Assembly (NCBI RefSeq): GCF_002086115.1
Contig: NZ_MVHJ01000026.1
Location: 1 to 64,000 of the forward strand
Direction of reading: 5' to 3'
DNA from: Mycolicibacterium bacteremicum
GTDB lineage: Bacteria > Actinomycetota > Actinomycetes > Mycobacteriales > Mycobacteriaceae
Length of the DNA stretch: 64,000 nucleotides
The position numbers and the translations under genes were made by a program. Of the stretch, positions 31,500-40,224 are shown in pieces (positions within the stretch are counted from its first letter, which is position 1; each line of letters opens with the position of its first letter). The notes under the pieces were generated by a model that saw only the letters and a list, made by a program, of their open reading frames with translations, did not search any database and was not told the origin of the DNA.

Positions 31500-31522
31500 A
31501 TATTAGATAGCAAAGCTAATAT
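31500..31522. promoter_or_regulatory. AT-rich palindrome upstream of the MFS gene
   Basis: ATATTAG (31500-31506) and CTAATAT (31516-31522) frame a 9-base spacer. It is conspicuously AT-rich in this GC-rich DNA and lies 30 bp before the start codon, suggesting an operator for a MarR- or TetR-type protein. Confidence 0.5.
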
Positions 31523-31551
31523 TCCGCTGGGTCGGGGAGGACCGGGGAATC

Positions 31552-33612
31552 GTGACCGCCACCGTCGCCGATACGGGTTCGGCGAGCTCGCTGATCAGCC
31601 CGCAGCGCCGCAACATCATCTTCGTTGCGGTGTTGCTGGGCATGCTGTTGGCCGCGCTCGACCAGACCATCGTGGCCACCGCCTTGCCGACGGTCGTCTC
31701 CGACCTCGGCGGCGCCGGCCACCAGTCCTGGGTGGTCACCAGTTATCTGCTGGCATCCACCATCGCCACCGCGATCGTCGGCAAGCTCGGCGACCTGTTC
31801 AGCCGCAAGTCGGTGTTCCAGGTCGCGGTCATGTTCTTCCTGCTGGGCTCCGTGCTGTGCGGGCTGGCCGGCTCGATGTCGATGCTGGTGGCGGCGCGGG
31901 CGCTACAGGGTATCGGGGGCGGCGCCCTGATGGTCACCGCGACGGCGGTCATCGGTGAGGTGATCCCGCTGCGCGATCGCGGCCGGTATCAGGGTGCGTT
32001 GGGCGCGGTGTTCGGGGTGACGACGGTGATCGGCCCGCTGCTCGGCGGATTCTTCACCGACCACCTGTCCTGGCGCTGGGCATTCTGGATCAATGTCCCG
32101 GTCGCCATCATCGTGTTCCTGGTCGCCGCGGTCGCCATCCCCGCGCTGGCCCGCAAGGACCGCCCGGTCATCGACTACGCCGGGATCGCACTCGTCGGAC
32201 TCGGCGCGTCCGGGCTGACGCTGGCCACCAGTTGGGGCGGCGCCGAATATGCGTGGTCCTCGCCGGTGATCATCGGTCTTTTCGTCGGCTCGGTCATCGC
32301 GCTGGCGGCCTTCGTCAGGGTGGAACTGCGGGCGCCCGAACCGATCCTGCCGATCCGGCTGTTCGCCGGTCAGGTCTTCTCGGTCTGCTGTGTGCTCGGA
32401 TTCATCGTCGGTTTCGCCATGCTCGGCGCGATGACGTTCCTGCCGACCTTCATGCAGTTCGTCGACGGGGTGTCGGCCACGATGTCGGGACTGCGCACGC
32501 TGCCCATGGTGGCCGGCATGCTCATCACCTCGATCGGCAGCGGCTCGATCGTCGGGCGCACCGGCCGCTACAAGATCTTCCCCGTCGCCGGCACGGCCAT
32601 CATGACCGTCGGCTTCCTGTTGTTGTCGACAATGGACGCCCACACCGCCCTGTGGATGCAGTCGCTGTACCTGTTCGTCCTCGGTGCCGGGATCGGTCTG
32701 TGCATGCAGGTACTGGTGCTGGTGGTGCAGAACACCTCGAGTTTCGCCGACCTGGGTGTGGCGACCTCCGGGGTCACCTTCTTCCGGACCATCGGAAGTT
32801 CGTTCGGGGCGGCGATATTCGGCTCGTTGTTCGCCAACTTCCTGGCCGGCCGGATCGGGCCCGCCCTGGCGGCCGGCGGTGCTCCGCCGATCGCGGCCGA
32901 GTCACCCCAGGCGCTGCGGGCACTGCCACCGGAGATGGCCGCACCCGTCATCGACGCCTACGCCGAATCGTTAGGAATGGTGTTCCTGTGCGCCGCCCCG
33001 GTCGCCTTCATCGGCTTCGTCGTCGCGCTGTTCCTCAAGGAGATCCCGCTGCGGGAGATGGAGACCGTGTCGGCATCCGATATCGGCGAGGGCTTCGGCA
33101 TGCCGACGCCGGAAACCTCCGATGAGATTTTGGAGATGGCCGTCGCCCGCACCTTCCGGGACTCCCCGGACATCCGGCTGCGCAAGCTCACCGACCACCC
33201 CGGTTGCGAACTCGACGTGGCCCGACTGTGGGCGGTGGTCCAGATCTACCGGCACAACCAGGTGTACGGTTCGGCGACGCTGAGCCAGATCGCCGAGCGC
33301 CGGCGGATACCGCCGGAGGTGCTCGAACCGTCCTTCGAGCGCTTGGTCGACACCGGGTACGCGTTGCGCACCGGCGACCAGTTGTGGCTCACCCAGGCCG
33401 GCGCCGACCAGGTGCAGGTGGCCATCGACGCCCTGGTCGGCAAGCTGGTCGAGCGGCTCTCCGGGTCGGGTGCGGCGACGGGGTTCGACGGCCGGCCCGA
33501 CCGGTTACAGGTCGAGGCGGCGCTCGAGCGGATCGCCCACCGGATGGTGGTACAGCCACAGTGGGTCGAGGACCGGGTGGAACTCACCGCGGCCGGTGCG
33601 ACAAAAAACTAG
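31552..33612 (+). CDS. DHA2-family MFS transporter with C-terminal winged-helix domain
   Basis: A 686-residue protein. Residues about 20-505 form a 14-helix EmrB/QacA-type efflux pump with ALDQTIVATALPTVVSDL (motif D1, about 36-53), GKLGDLFSRK (motif A) and the motif C region GAVFGVTTVIGPLLGGFF. Residues about 520-650 form a soluble domain whose helix-turn-helix (ATLSQIAERRRIPPEVLEPSF) and wing (YALRTGDQLWLTQAG) resemble MarR proteins. M. tuberculosis Rv1877 has the same length. Start GTG at 31552 with GGGAGG at 31534. The AT-rich palindrome at 31500-31522 may be its own control site. Confidence 0.88.
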   Translation: MTATVADTGSASSLISPQRRNIIFVAVLLGMLLAALDQTIVATALPTVVSDLGGAGHQSWVVTSYLLASTIATAIVGKLGDLFSRKSVFQVAVMFFLLGSVLCGLAGSMSMLVAARALQGIGGGALMVTATAVIGEVIPLRDRGRYQGALGAVFGVTTVIGPLLGGFFTDHLSWRWAFWINVPVAIIVFLVAAVAIPALARKDRPVIDYAGIALVGLGASGLTLATSWGGAEYAWSSPVIIGLFVGSVIALAAFVRVELRAPEPILPIRLFAGQVFSVCCVLGFIVGFAMLGAMTFLPTFMQFVDGVSATMSGLRTLPMVAGMLITSIGSGSIVGRTGRYKIFPVAGTAIMTVGFLLLSTMDAHTALWMQSLYLFVLGAGIGLCMQVLVLVVQNTSSFADLGVATSGVTFFRTIGSSFGAAIFGSLFANFLAGRIGPALAAGGAPPIAAESPQALRALPPEMAAPVIDAYAESLGMVFLCAAPVAFIGFVVALFLKEIPLREMETVSASDIGEGFGMPTPETSDEILEMAVARTFRDSPDIRLRKLTDHPGCELDVARLWAVVQIYRHNQVYGSATLSQIAERRRIPPEVLEPSFERLVDTGYALRTGDQLWLTQAGADQVQVAIDALVGKLVERLSGSGAATGFDGRPDRLQVEAALERIAHRMVVQPQWVEDRVELTAAGATKN

Positions 33613-33623
33613 AACACGTTCCA
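33610..33623. promoter_or_regulatory. KstR-type operator before the CMD-like gene
   Basis: TAGAACACGTTCCA fits TnnAACnnGTTnnA at every fixed position. It starts inside the stop codon of the MFS gene and ends 18 bp before the -10 box at 33642, so it overlaps the -35 region. Confidence 0.6.
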
Positions 33624-33641
33624 ATTGAGCCGTATCGGGCG

Positions 33642-33647
33642 TACGCT
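33642..33647 (+). promoter_or_regulatory. -10 box of leaderless CMD-like gene
   Basis: TACGCT followed by six bases and the ATG at 33654. Confidence 0.55.
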
Positions 33648-33653
33648 TCCCGC

Positions 33654-34136
33654 ATGAGCCGCATCGGAGATTTCGCTGACGACGACGCCGCCGCGTGGAT
33701 CACCAAGTCACCCGACATCGGTGTGGCGATGGCCGGCTTCACCCATGCCGTCTACAACAAGAACCGGCTGCCCATGCGGGTGCGCGAACTGGCCCGCATG
33801 GTCATCGCGCTCAGCAACGAATGCGTCGTCTGCCAGAACACCCGCGACTCGGCCGGGATCGAGGCGGGTGTGGACGAGGATCTCTACGACCATGCCGCGG
33901 TCTGGCAGACCTGGCCCGGGTACAGCGAGCAGGAGCGCATCGCCGCCGAGTTCGCCGAGCGGTTCGCCGGTGATCACACCGGCCTGCGTGACGACGAGGA
34001 GTTCTGGGCGCGCTGCCGCGAACACTTCAGCGACGAACTGCTGACCGATCTGGCACTGTCCTGCGCCATGTGGCTGGGTATGGGCCGCATGCTGCGCACC
34101 CTCGACATCGGGCAGTCCTGCAAGATCACCCTTTGA
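33654..34136 (+). CDS. Carboxymuconolactone decarboxylase (AhpD-like) family protein
   Basis: A 160-residue all-helical protein of the CMD/AhpD superfamily. The redox motif region is NECVVCQNTRDSAG (Cys-x2-Cys, about residues 60-63), like the catalytic cysteines of AhpD. Possible roles are peroxide reduction or a gamma-carboxymuconolactone-type step. The KstR-type box over the promoter suggests expression with steroid breakdown. The ATG is leaderless (TACGCT 6 nt upstream). Its stop codon overlaps the TTG of the next gene (TTGA). Confidence 0.82.
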   Translation: MSRIGDFADDDAAAWITKSPDIGVAMAGFTHAVYNKNRLPMRVRELARMVIALSNECVVCQNTRDSAGIEAGVDEDLYDHAAVWQTWPGYSEQERIAAEFAERFAGDHTGLRDDEEFWARCREHFSDELLTDLALSCAMWLGMGRMLRTLDIGQSCKITL

Positions 34137-34567
34137 CCGTCCCCGCCGCGGCGGCCGTCGCGCTGATCTTCGTCTGGCTCGGCATGGTGCTTGCCATTTC
34201 CTTCCTCGAAGCCCCGCTGAAGTTCCGCGCACCCGGGGTGACGCTGCAGATCGGGCTGGGCATCGGCCGGTTGGTCTTCCGCGCGCTCAACACCGTCGAG
34301 GTGGTGCTCGCCGTACTTGTCGCATCGGCGTTGGCGCTCGGTGCGCCGTCGGCGGCCGGATCGATCGGATTTGCCATGGCGGCAACCGCATTGGTGCTTC
34401 AGCTGGTGGCGGTGCGACCGCGGCTGGCGCGCCGGTCCGACGCCGTGCTGGCGGCCGCGCCGCACGGCGACGGACAGCCCCGATCGCGCGTGCACTACGC
34501 CTACGTGGGGCTGGAATTGATCAAGACGGTCGGGCTCGTGACCGCCGGGATCGCGTTACTGCGCTGA
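34133..34567 (+). CDS. Small four-helix membrane protein
   Basis: A 144-residue membrane protein with about four helices (roughly 5-22, 50-72, 78-96 and 123-142). The loop SFLEAPLKFRAPGVTLQIGLGIGRLVF (split at about 23-49) is conserved in a group of uncharacterised actinobacterial proteins. I chose TTG at 34133 because it overlaps the CMD stop (TTGA) and no better start lies downstream. Its 3' end overlaps the convergent P450 by 12 bp. Function unknown; co-expression with the CMD protein under the KstR-type box is likely. Confidence 0.7.
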   Translation: MTVPAAAAVALIFVWLGMVLAISFLEAPLKFRAPGVTLQIGLGIGRLVFRALNTVEVVLAVLVASALALGAPSAAGSIGFAMAATALVLQLVAVRPRLARRSDAVLAAAPHGDGQPRSRVHYAYVGLELIKTVGLVTAGIALLR

Positions 34568-35887
34568 GGCGCCGGCGTGCGGGCAGCCGGGAACCGAGAC
34601 CGTATGCCGGGCCCGCACCCGGATTCGGGCGCCCCGATGTGGGGTGAGGATGACCCCCTTGACGTGTGGACGTTCGCCGGGCGCGGTGGTGGTGTCCAGG
34701 TCGACGCGGCGCAGCACCTCGCGCAGCACGATGCCCATCTCGACGAGCGCGAAGTTCGCGCCGAGGCAACGACGATTGCCGCCGCCGAACGGCAGCCAGG
34801 TGGTCGGGCCCGGGTGGGCGCCCACCATCCGGTCCGGGTCGAACCGGTCGGGATCCGGGTACCGCTCGCCGTCGGCGTGTACCAACCCGATGGCGGGTGC
34901 CACCATCACTCCGGCAGGCAGCCGGTATCCGGCGATGTCGACCGGCTCCTTCAGGATCCGTCCGACATCGAACACCACCGGCCGGATCCGCAGCACCTCC
35001 TTGCACACCGCGTCCAGATATCCGCCGTCACCGGTGCGGGCGGCCTCGGTGGCCCGGGCCAGCAGCGCGGGATGGCGGGTCAACCGTTCCAGCGCCCAGG
35101 ACAGCGCCGTGGCGGTGGTGTCATGGCCGGCCACCAACAACGTCATCAACTGGTCGCGCAGTTGCTCGTCGGACATCTCGTCGGTGCGGATCAGCATCGC
35201 CAATGCATCTGGGCGGGAATCCAGTTGGGGATCGGCACGGCGGTCGGCGATCTCGGCGTAGAGCAGCTCGTCGGCCTGGCGCAGGCGCTCGGCGAACGGA
35301 CGCCACGGCAGGAGGCGCTGGAGGCCCGGGGTGTTGATGGCCAGCGATTCCCAGACGCCGACGCTGAGCAGTTTGGGCATCACGGCGCGCAGGGCGGCCA
35401 ACCGGTCGGGCTCGCTCGCGCCGATGACCGTCCGCAGGATCACCTCGAGGGTGATCTCGGACATGCTGGGCGCCACCGCAAATCGCCGCTGCAGCGGCCA
35501 CCGGTCGATGTGCTGCGCGGCGACATCGGCGATGACATCGGTCTGCCGGGCGACCGCCTCGCGTCCGAACGGTGCCAGCATGACTCGGCGGCGCCGCGCG
35601 TGGACATCGCCGTCGACCACCAGAACCGAACTGGCCCCGAGTAATCCGGCCAGCATCGCATTGGCCTCTCCGGCGTGATACACCGCCGGGTCGCCGCCGA
35701 AGACCGTCTTGATGTCGGTGGGATCGGCCAGATAGACCACCGTGCCCATCGACGCGATGCGCAAGGTGAACACGTCGCCGTAGTGGCGCCGACACCCGGC
35801 GAGCAGTCGCGGCCAGAACTTCATCAGCAACGCCGCCTGCACACCGGTGGGCAACGACGGTCCGGGCGGCAACCCCAATTCGGTCAC
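34556..35887 (-). CDS. Cytochrome P450 (CYP135/136/138-like)
   Basis: A 443-residue P450. I-helix LLVAGHDTTATALSW near residues 250-264, K-helix ExxR in CKEVLRIRP, and the haem loop FGGGNRRCLGANFALVEM with Cys near residue 372. The substrate cannot be read from the sequence, and the group assignment is by general resemblance. GTG start at 35887 with TAGACT 7 nt upstream, a leaderless layout. A SnoaL-like gene lies just upstream on the same strand. Confidence 0.9.
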   Translation of the reverse strand: MTELGLPPGPSLPTGVQAALLMKFWPRLLAGCRRHYGDVFTLRIASMGTVVYLADPTDIKTVFGGDPAVYHAGEANAMLAGLLGASSVLVVDGDVHARRRRVMLAPFGREAVARQTDVIADVAAQHIDRWPLQRRFAVAPSMSEITLEVILRTVIGASEPDRLAALRAVMPKLLSVGVWESLAINTPGLQRLLPWRPFAERLRQADELLYAEIADRRADPQLDSRPDALAMLIRTDEMSDEQLRDQLMTLLVAGHDTTATALSWALERLTRHPALLARATEAARTGDGGYLDAVCKEVLRIRPVVFDVGRILKEPVDIAGYRLPAGVMVAPAIGLVHADGERYPDPDRFDPDRMVGAHPGPTTWLPFGGGNRRCLGANFALVEMGIVLREVLRRVDLDTTTAPGERPHVKGVILTPHRGARIRVRARHTVSVPGCPHAGASAQ

Positions 35888-35894
35888 GTGTATG

Positions 35895-35900
35895 AGTCTA
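35895..35900 (-). promoter_or_regulatory. -10 box of leaderless P450 gene
   Basis: Minus-strand TAGACT, seven bases, then the GTG at 35887. Confidence 0.45.
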
Positions 35901-35917
35901 CGGGTGGGCGCAACCCC

Positions 35918-36391
35918 TCACAGCTGACCGGTCGCGTCGTACACCCAGGACAAATCGGCAGTGGCGAAGTCGGCGAGCCAATTCGGCGGCGCATGAGTGC
36001 TCAGGGCGCCCATGTCCCAGTAGTCCTTCCACAGGGTGATCCGGTCGTCGACGACGCGGTGCACGGTGACGAACGGCAGCACCGCCCGCTCGCCGGTCGG
36101 CCAGGTCCAGGTCTCGGAGTGCTCGTACATCACGTGCGGCCCGTCGGCGACCAGCAGTCCGTCGTGGTTCTCGTACGCCGCCAACGGTTCCAGCCCGATT
36201 TTGAGGCGCTTGACGATGTCCTGCGGACCGCGGGCGGCCGCCGCCGGGCCGACCGGCATGTCCGCGTAGATGCAGTCGGCGGCCAGGAACGTGGTGAGCG
36301 CCGTCCAGTCGCGGCGCGACAACGCCCGCCACATGCCCAGCACGATGTCGGATTCCGCGCACCGCGCGCGATCGGCGGTGTCAGACGACAC
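35918..36391 (-). CDS. SnoaL/NTF2-like protein
   Basis: A 157-residue alpha+beta cone protein of the NTF2/SnoaL (limonene-epoxide-hydrolase-like) type. Pointers are ALSRRDWTALTTFLAADCIYADMP near residues 22-45 and FVTVHRVVDDRITLWKDYWD near 107-126. Members serve as small hydrolases, isomerases or binding domains for steroid-like ligands. The GTG at 36391 overlaps the amidohydrolase stop by 11 nt, so the two are co-translated. The P450 follows 30 bp later on the same strand. Confidence 0.72.
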   Translation of the reverse strand: MSSDTADRARCAESDIVLGMWRALSRRDWTALTTFLAADCIYADMPVGPAAAARGPQDIVKRLKIGLEPLAAYENHDGLLVADGPHVMYEHSETWTWPTGERAVLPFVTVHRVVDDRITLWKDYWDMGALSTHAPPNWLADFATADLSWVYDATGQL

Positions 36392-38168
36392 TGGCCAGTG
36401 CGCTCTCGTCGGCACCGAGGGCGGGGGACCGGTGCGCCGCCCGCAGGAACCGGCCGGTGCGGTGCCGGCCGACCAGCTCGGTCGGCTGACCGTCGAGGAA
36501 CACCGCACGACCCGAGACCAGGACCGCGGTGACGGTGTCGTCGTTGCGGTTGACCATGCGCTCCAGTCCGCCGTAGCAGTCCACGGGCTCCTCGGCGTAG
36601 GCGTCCAGGCCGGCGTCGAGCCGTTCGGGATCGATGATCACCACATCGGCGCGGTCCCCGATGCGCAGGTGGCCGGCATCCAGGCGGTACCAGTCGGCGA
36701 GCTCGCCGGTCAACCGGTGTACGGCGTGCTCGATGCTCATGAACTCCTGGCCGCTGTTCTGGGCGTCACGCACGTGGCGCAACAGCCGCAGTCCCATGTT
36801 GTAGAACGCCATGTTGCGTAGGTGTGCGCCGGCGTCGGAGAACCCGAGCTGGATTCCTGGATTGCGGGCGAGCTGCTTGAGCACCTCCGGCCGGTGATTG
36901 GAGATGGTTGTCCGCCAACGGAGTTCGCGACCGTGGGCGAGCACCAGATCCAGGAAGGCGTCGACCGGGTGCAGGCCGCGGTCCGCACCCACCTGCCCGA
37001 ACGACTTGCCGATGACAGCGTGGTCCGGGCATCCGACGATCTCGGCGTCGAAGAAGTCGCGGTGCCAGACCCGCATCCCGTACCTGCTCTCGTAATCCTT
37101 GCGGAACCGCCGCCGGTAGGTCTCGTCGGCCAGCAGCTCGTTGCGCTCCACCTCGTCGCGCAGGTGCAGGGCCTGCGCGCCCGCGCCGAACTCTTCGAAC
37201 ACCACCAGATCGATGCCGTCGGCGTACACCTCGAACGGCACCGGCAGGTGCTGCCAGCGGAAGTTGCCGCCCAGGGCGTTGATCAGCCGCGAGGACGGAC
37301 CCATGATCTTGATGGCGTACGGGTTGGCCTTGATGTCGGCCGCCGAGAGCAGGCTGGTCTTGAGCGGATTACGCAGAATGCCGAGCGACTGGGCCATCTG
37401 CGAGAGCAGATTCAGTGGATTCTGGATATCGGGTCCGGACTGCAGGGCCCGGCCGGCACGGCGCAGCAGCGACTTCAACCTGCGCAGTTCACGGGGTTTG
37501 GCGTAGGTGGACGGCAACGTGCGAGACCGGCAGGTATCACCGTCGATCTTGTCGAAAAGCAGCTGCTGCGAGGACATTCCGACGAACCCGGCATCGAGCG
37601 CGGCGGCGAGCATGCGTTCCATCTCGGCCTGCTCGGAGCGGGTGGGCCGCTGATCGGCACGGGTGGCGCGGTCCAGTCCCATCACCGCGGTGCGCATGTC
37701 CGAGTGCCCGATGAACGCGGCGAGGTTCGGGCCGAGTGGCAGCGACTCCAGTGCGGCGACGTACTGCTCGGCGCCGGTCCAGGTCTTGTGTTGCTCCACG
37801 GTGTCGATGACGAAGTTGCGTGGGATGGCCTCGACCCGCCCGAACAGATCGCCGGCGTCCACGCCGCCGACGTGCACGGTGGACAGTGAGCACGAACCCA
37901 GCATCACCGTGGTGACACCGTGGCGCAGCGATTCCGACAGTGACGGCCGGCCGAGCACCTCGACGTCATAGTGGGTGTGGATGTCGAGCATGCCCGGGAT
38001 CACCCACTTACCCGTGGCGTCGAGCACCTGCGGGCATCCGGTGGCGTCGAGATCGTCGGCGCTCACGGCGACGACGTGGCCACCGCGGATGCCGATGTCA
38101 CGGACGGCGGACGGTGCGCCGGTGCCGTCGAACCAGCGGCCGCCCCGGATGATTGTGTCGTAGGTCAC
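36381..38168 (-). CDS. D-aminoacylase/N-acyl-D-amino-acid deacylase-type amidohydrolase
   Basis: A 595-residue metal-dependent amidohydrolase. First metal motif DIHTHYD near residues 61-67, then LGSCS (about 91), GHSDMRTAV (about 155) and the catalytic-Asp motif FSDAGAHLRN near 436. The ends (IIRGGRWFDGTG at the N-terminus; IGDRADVVIIDPERL near 520) form the typical small beta sandwich. It probably cleaves an N-acyl or cyclic amide bond. GTG start at 38168, with a TTGACA-N18-TGTCAT promoter ending 6 nt before it, and a palindrome shared with the divergent lipoprotein gene. Confidence 0.82.
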   Translation of the reverse strand: MTYDTIIRGGRWFDGTGAPSAVRDIGIRGGHVVAVSADDLDATGCPQVLDATGKWVIPGMLDIHTHYDVEVLGRPSLSESLRHGVTTVMLGSCSLSTVHVGGVDAGDLFGRVEAIPRNFVIDTVEQHKTWTGAEQYVAALESLPLGPNLAAFIGHSDMRTAVMGLDRATRADQRPTRSEQAEMERMLAAALDAGFVGMSSQQLLFDKIDGDTCRSRTLPSTYAKPRELRRLKSLLRRAGRALQSGPDIQNPLNLLSQMAQSLGILRNPLKTSLLSAADIKANPYAIKIMGPSSRLINALGGNFRWQHLPVPFEVYADGIDLVVFEEFGAGAQALHLRDEVERNELLADETYRRRFRKDYESRYGMRVWHRDFFDAEIVGCPDHAVIGKSFGQVGADRGLHPVDAFLDLVLAHGRELRWRTTISNHRPEVLKQLARNPGIQLGFSDAGAHLRNMAFYNMGLRLLRHVRDAQNSGQEFMSIEHAVHRLTGELADWYRLDAGHLRIGDRADVVIIDPERLDAGLDAYAEEPVDCYGGLERMVNRNDDTVTAVLVSGRAVFLDGQPTELVGRHRTGRFLRAAHRSPALGADESALASVV

Positions 38169-38215
38169 CTCGACATGACACCAGTGGCGCCGACGGGTGT
38201 CAACGAAAATAGTGA

Positions 38216-38233
38216 ACAGATTTTCAAATTTGT
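38216..38233. promoter_or_regulatory. Palindrome in the amidohydrolase/lipoprotein divergent region
   Basis: ACAGATTTTCAAATTTGT is symmetric at 7 of 8 arm positions around TC (ACA.ATTT..AAAT.TGT). It lies in the 92 bp between two divergent starts, where one repressor could control both. Confidence 0.5.
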
Positions 38234-38260
38234 CTACTGGTCGGCGCGCATACTCGAATT

Positions 38261-39157
38261 GTGACGCCGCTGCAGCGCTATATCGCCGAAGAGATCGCCA
38301 CCGACCACGTCGACGGCCTGCTGTCGCGCCGTGAGGCCCTGCGTCGGCTCGCCCTGCTCGGCGTCGGAACCGCCGCCGCGACCGCCCTGATCGCCGCCTG
38401 CGGGGATGCCAAGCAGGACGTCGTCGCCACCAGCACCGAGCCGGCCGAAGCCACCCCGCCGGGGATGGCTGAAGCCCGCCCGACCGCTCCGGTGACGTGG
38501 CGCGGACCCGCTGGTGACCTGCAGGGCGCCTGGGCCGAGGCCGCCGAACCCCGCGGCGGGATCCTGGTGATCCACGAGAACAAGGGGCTCAACGACTGGG
38601 TCCGCTCGGTGGCGGGCCGGCTGGCCGGGGCCGGCTACTCCAGCCTGGCCATCGATCTGTTGTCGGCCGACGGCGGCACAGCGACCTTCGACGATCCCGC
38701 TCAGGCCACCGCCGCGCTGGGCAACCGTCCGCCCGAGGAGATGGTGGCCGATCTGCGGTCCGGGATCGCCGAGGTACAGGCGCGCACCCCGGGTAAGCGG
38801 GTGGCGGCCATCGGCTTCTGCATGGGCGGTGGCCTGGTGTGGCGGTTGCTCGCCGCGGGCGTGCCCGAGTTGGCCGCCGCGTTCCCGTTCTACGGGCCGA
38901 CGCCGGAGAACCCTGACTTTGCGGGCTCCGAAGATGTTGCCGTGCTGGGCTTCTACGGCGAGCTCGATCAGCGGGTGAACGCCACCGAACCGGTGGCCGC
39001 CGCGGCGCTGGACCGCGCCGGGCTGGTCCACGAGCTGGTCACCGAACCCGGTGCCAACCACGCCTTCTTCAACGACTCCGGTGACCGGTATGACCCGCGT
39101 GCCGCCGCAGATGCCTGGCAGCGCACGCTCGCCTGGCTGACCACGCACGTCGACTGA
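38261..39157 (+). CDS. Tat-exported dienelactone-hydrolase-family lipoprotein
   Basis: A 298-residue alpha/beta hydrolase. The N-terminus LSRREALRRLALLGVGT (about 20-37) fits a twin-arginine signal, followed by a lipobox LIAAC with Cys near residue 46. The catalytic parts of dienelactone hydrolases are present: Glu in IHENKGL (about 106), the nucleophile Cys in GFCMGGG (about 187), and His in NHAFFND (about 267). The natural substrate is unknown. GTG at 38261, with CATACT 6 nt upstream pointing to a leaderless message. Convergent with the SDR gene. Confidence 0.83.
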   Translation: MTPLQRYIAEEIATDHVDGLLSRREALRRLALLGVGTAAATALIAACGDAKQDVVATSTEPAEATPPGMAEARPTAPVTWRGPAGDLQGAWAEAAEPRGGILVIHENKGLNDWVRSVAGRLAGAGYSSLAIDLLSADGGTATFDDPAQATAALGNRPPEEMVADLRSGIAEVQARTPGKRVAAIGFCMGGGLVWRLLAAGVPELAAAFPFYGPTPENPDFAGSEDVAVLGFYGELDQRVNATEPVAAAALDRAGLVHELVTEPGANHAFFNDSGDRYDPRAAADAWQRTLAWLTTHVD

Positions 39158-39163
39158 GTGAGC

Positions 39164-40087
39164 TCACGACGCGGACCAGCCATCGGGGCACGCACCGTCG
39201 ATATCGGTGAACCCGTACACCCTGGCCGCCTCCGCCGAGGTGACCGACCGCTGGTTCCAGCGGGCCCGGTCGGCATCGGCCGCGATGGCCGCCACCGCGC
39301 GCCCGACGAAGCGCGGCGACTCCGAATCGGCGAAGCCCGGTGGCGCGGTGGGATGTCCGTCTGTTCGCCCTGGCCGTAGTGCATCTCGCCAGTTGCGCTC
39401 GGTGACCCCGTAGTTGTCCAGCATCATCTCCGAACGCAACCAGCCCGGGGTCACGGCGACGGCGGTGGCGCCGAACGCCGCGAGCTCGTGTCCGTGGCTG
39501 AAGGCCAGGCGGTTGACGGCGATCTTGGCCAGGTCGTAGAACACCGACAACCGCATCACCTCGCAGTTGTACTGCCATGTGCCGTCGGTGATCTCGACGA
39601 GCAGGCCGCCGGGTGCGGTGACCAGCAGCGGCAGCAACCGGTGCGAGGTGATCAGGTGGGTGGTGATCCCCAACTGCAGGATGCGCAGACCGTCGTCGAG
39701 ATCGTGCTCCCACATCGGCCGTCCCCAACTCGACGGCGGACCCTTGAGCACCTCGGCGCCCCACAGGTCGTTGACCAGGATGTCGATGGCCCCGTACTCC
39801 GCGCGCACCCGGTGGGCCAGCGCACTCACCTGGTCGGCATCGAGGTGATCCACCTGGATCGCGATGCCGGTGCCACCCAGTGTGTCGACCAGCTCCGCGG
39901 TCTCCTCGATGGTCTCGGGCCGGTCGTAGTCCGATCCGCCGCGGCCGTGCACACTGCTGCGGCCGGTGCAGATGACGGTGGCCCCGGCCTCGCCGAGCGC
40001 GGCCGCGATCCCACGACCGGCGCCGCGGGTGGCTCCGGCGACGACGGCGACCCGGCCGCGCAGCGGACCGGACTCCAGCGGTGCCAT
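39164..40087 (-). CDS. Short-chain dehydrogenase/reductase
   Basis: A 307-residue SDR. The cofactor motif reads AGATRGAGRGIA (about 18-29), a variant of TGxxxGxG, followed by GRSS, which suits NADP(H). The catalytic Tyr-x3-Lys is YDLAK (about 196-200). The active-site loop around RGGSDYDRPETIEETAELVD is longer than usual, as in some atypical SDRs. The substrate is unknown. ATG at 40087, with TACTTT 6 nt upstream, so leaderless. Divergent from the pimC-like gene. Confidence 0.85.
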   Translation of the reverse strand: MAPLESGPLRGRVAVVAGATRGAGRGIAAALGEAGATVICTGRSSVHGRGGSDYDRPETIEETAELVDTLGGTGIAIQVDHLDADQVSALAHRVRAEYGAIDILVNDLWGAEVLKGPPSSWGRPMWEHDLDDGLRILQLGITTHLITSHRLLPLLVTAPGGLLVEITDGTWQYNCEVMRLSVFYDLAKIAVNRLAFSHGHELAAFGATAVAVTPGWLRSEMMLDNYGVTERNWRDALRPGRTDGHPTAPPGFADSESPRFVGRAVAAIAADADRARWNQRSVTSAEAARVYGFTDIDGACPDGWSAS

Positions 40088-40093
40088 GGACGC

Positions 40094-40099
40094 AAAGTA
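40094..40099 (-). promoter_or_regulatory. -10 box of leaderless SDR gene
   Basis: Minus-strand TACTTT, six bases, then the ATG at 40087. Confidence 0.5.
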
Positions 40100-40224
40100 T
40101 GCGCGCGCGGCCCTGGCGGCGGGGTCGATCGGCGGATCGCCGCCGGGAGCACATTCACCATCAGTTAACGCGGCGGTTCACCACCCGTGTACGTCCGCAC
40201 ACGGGTCGCGGCTACTCATTGCCC

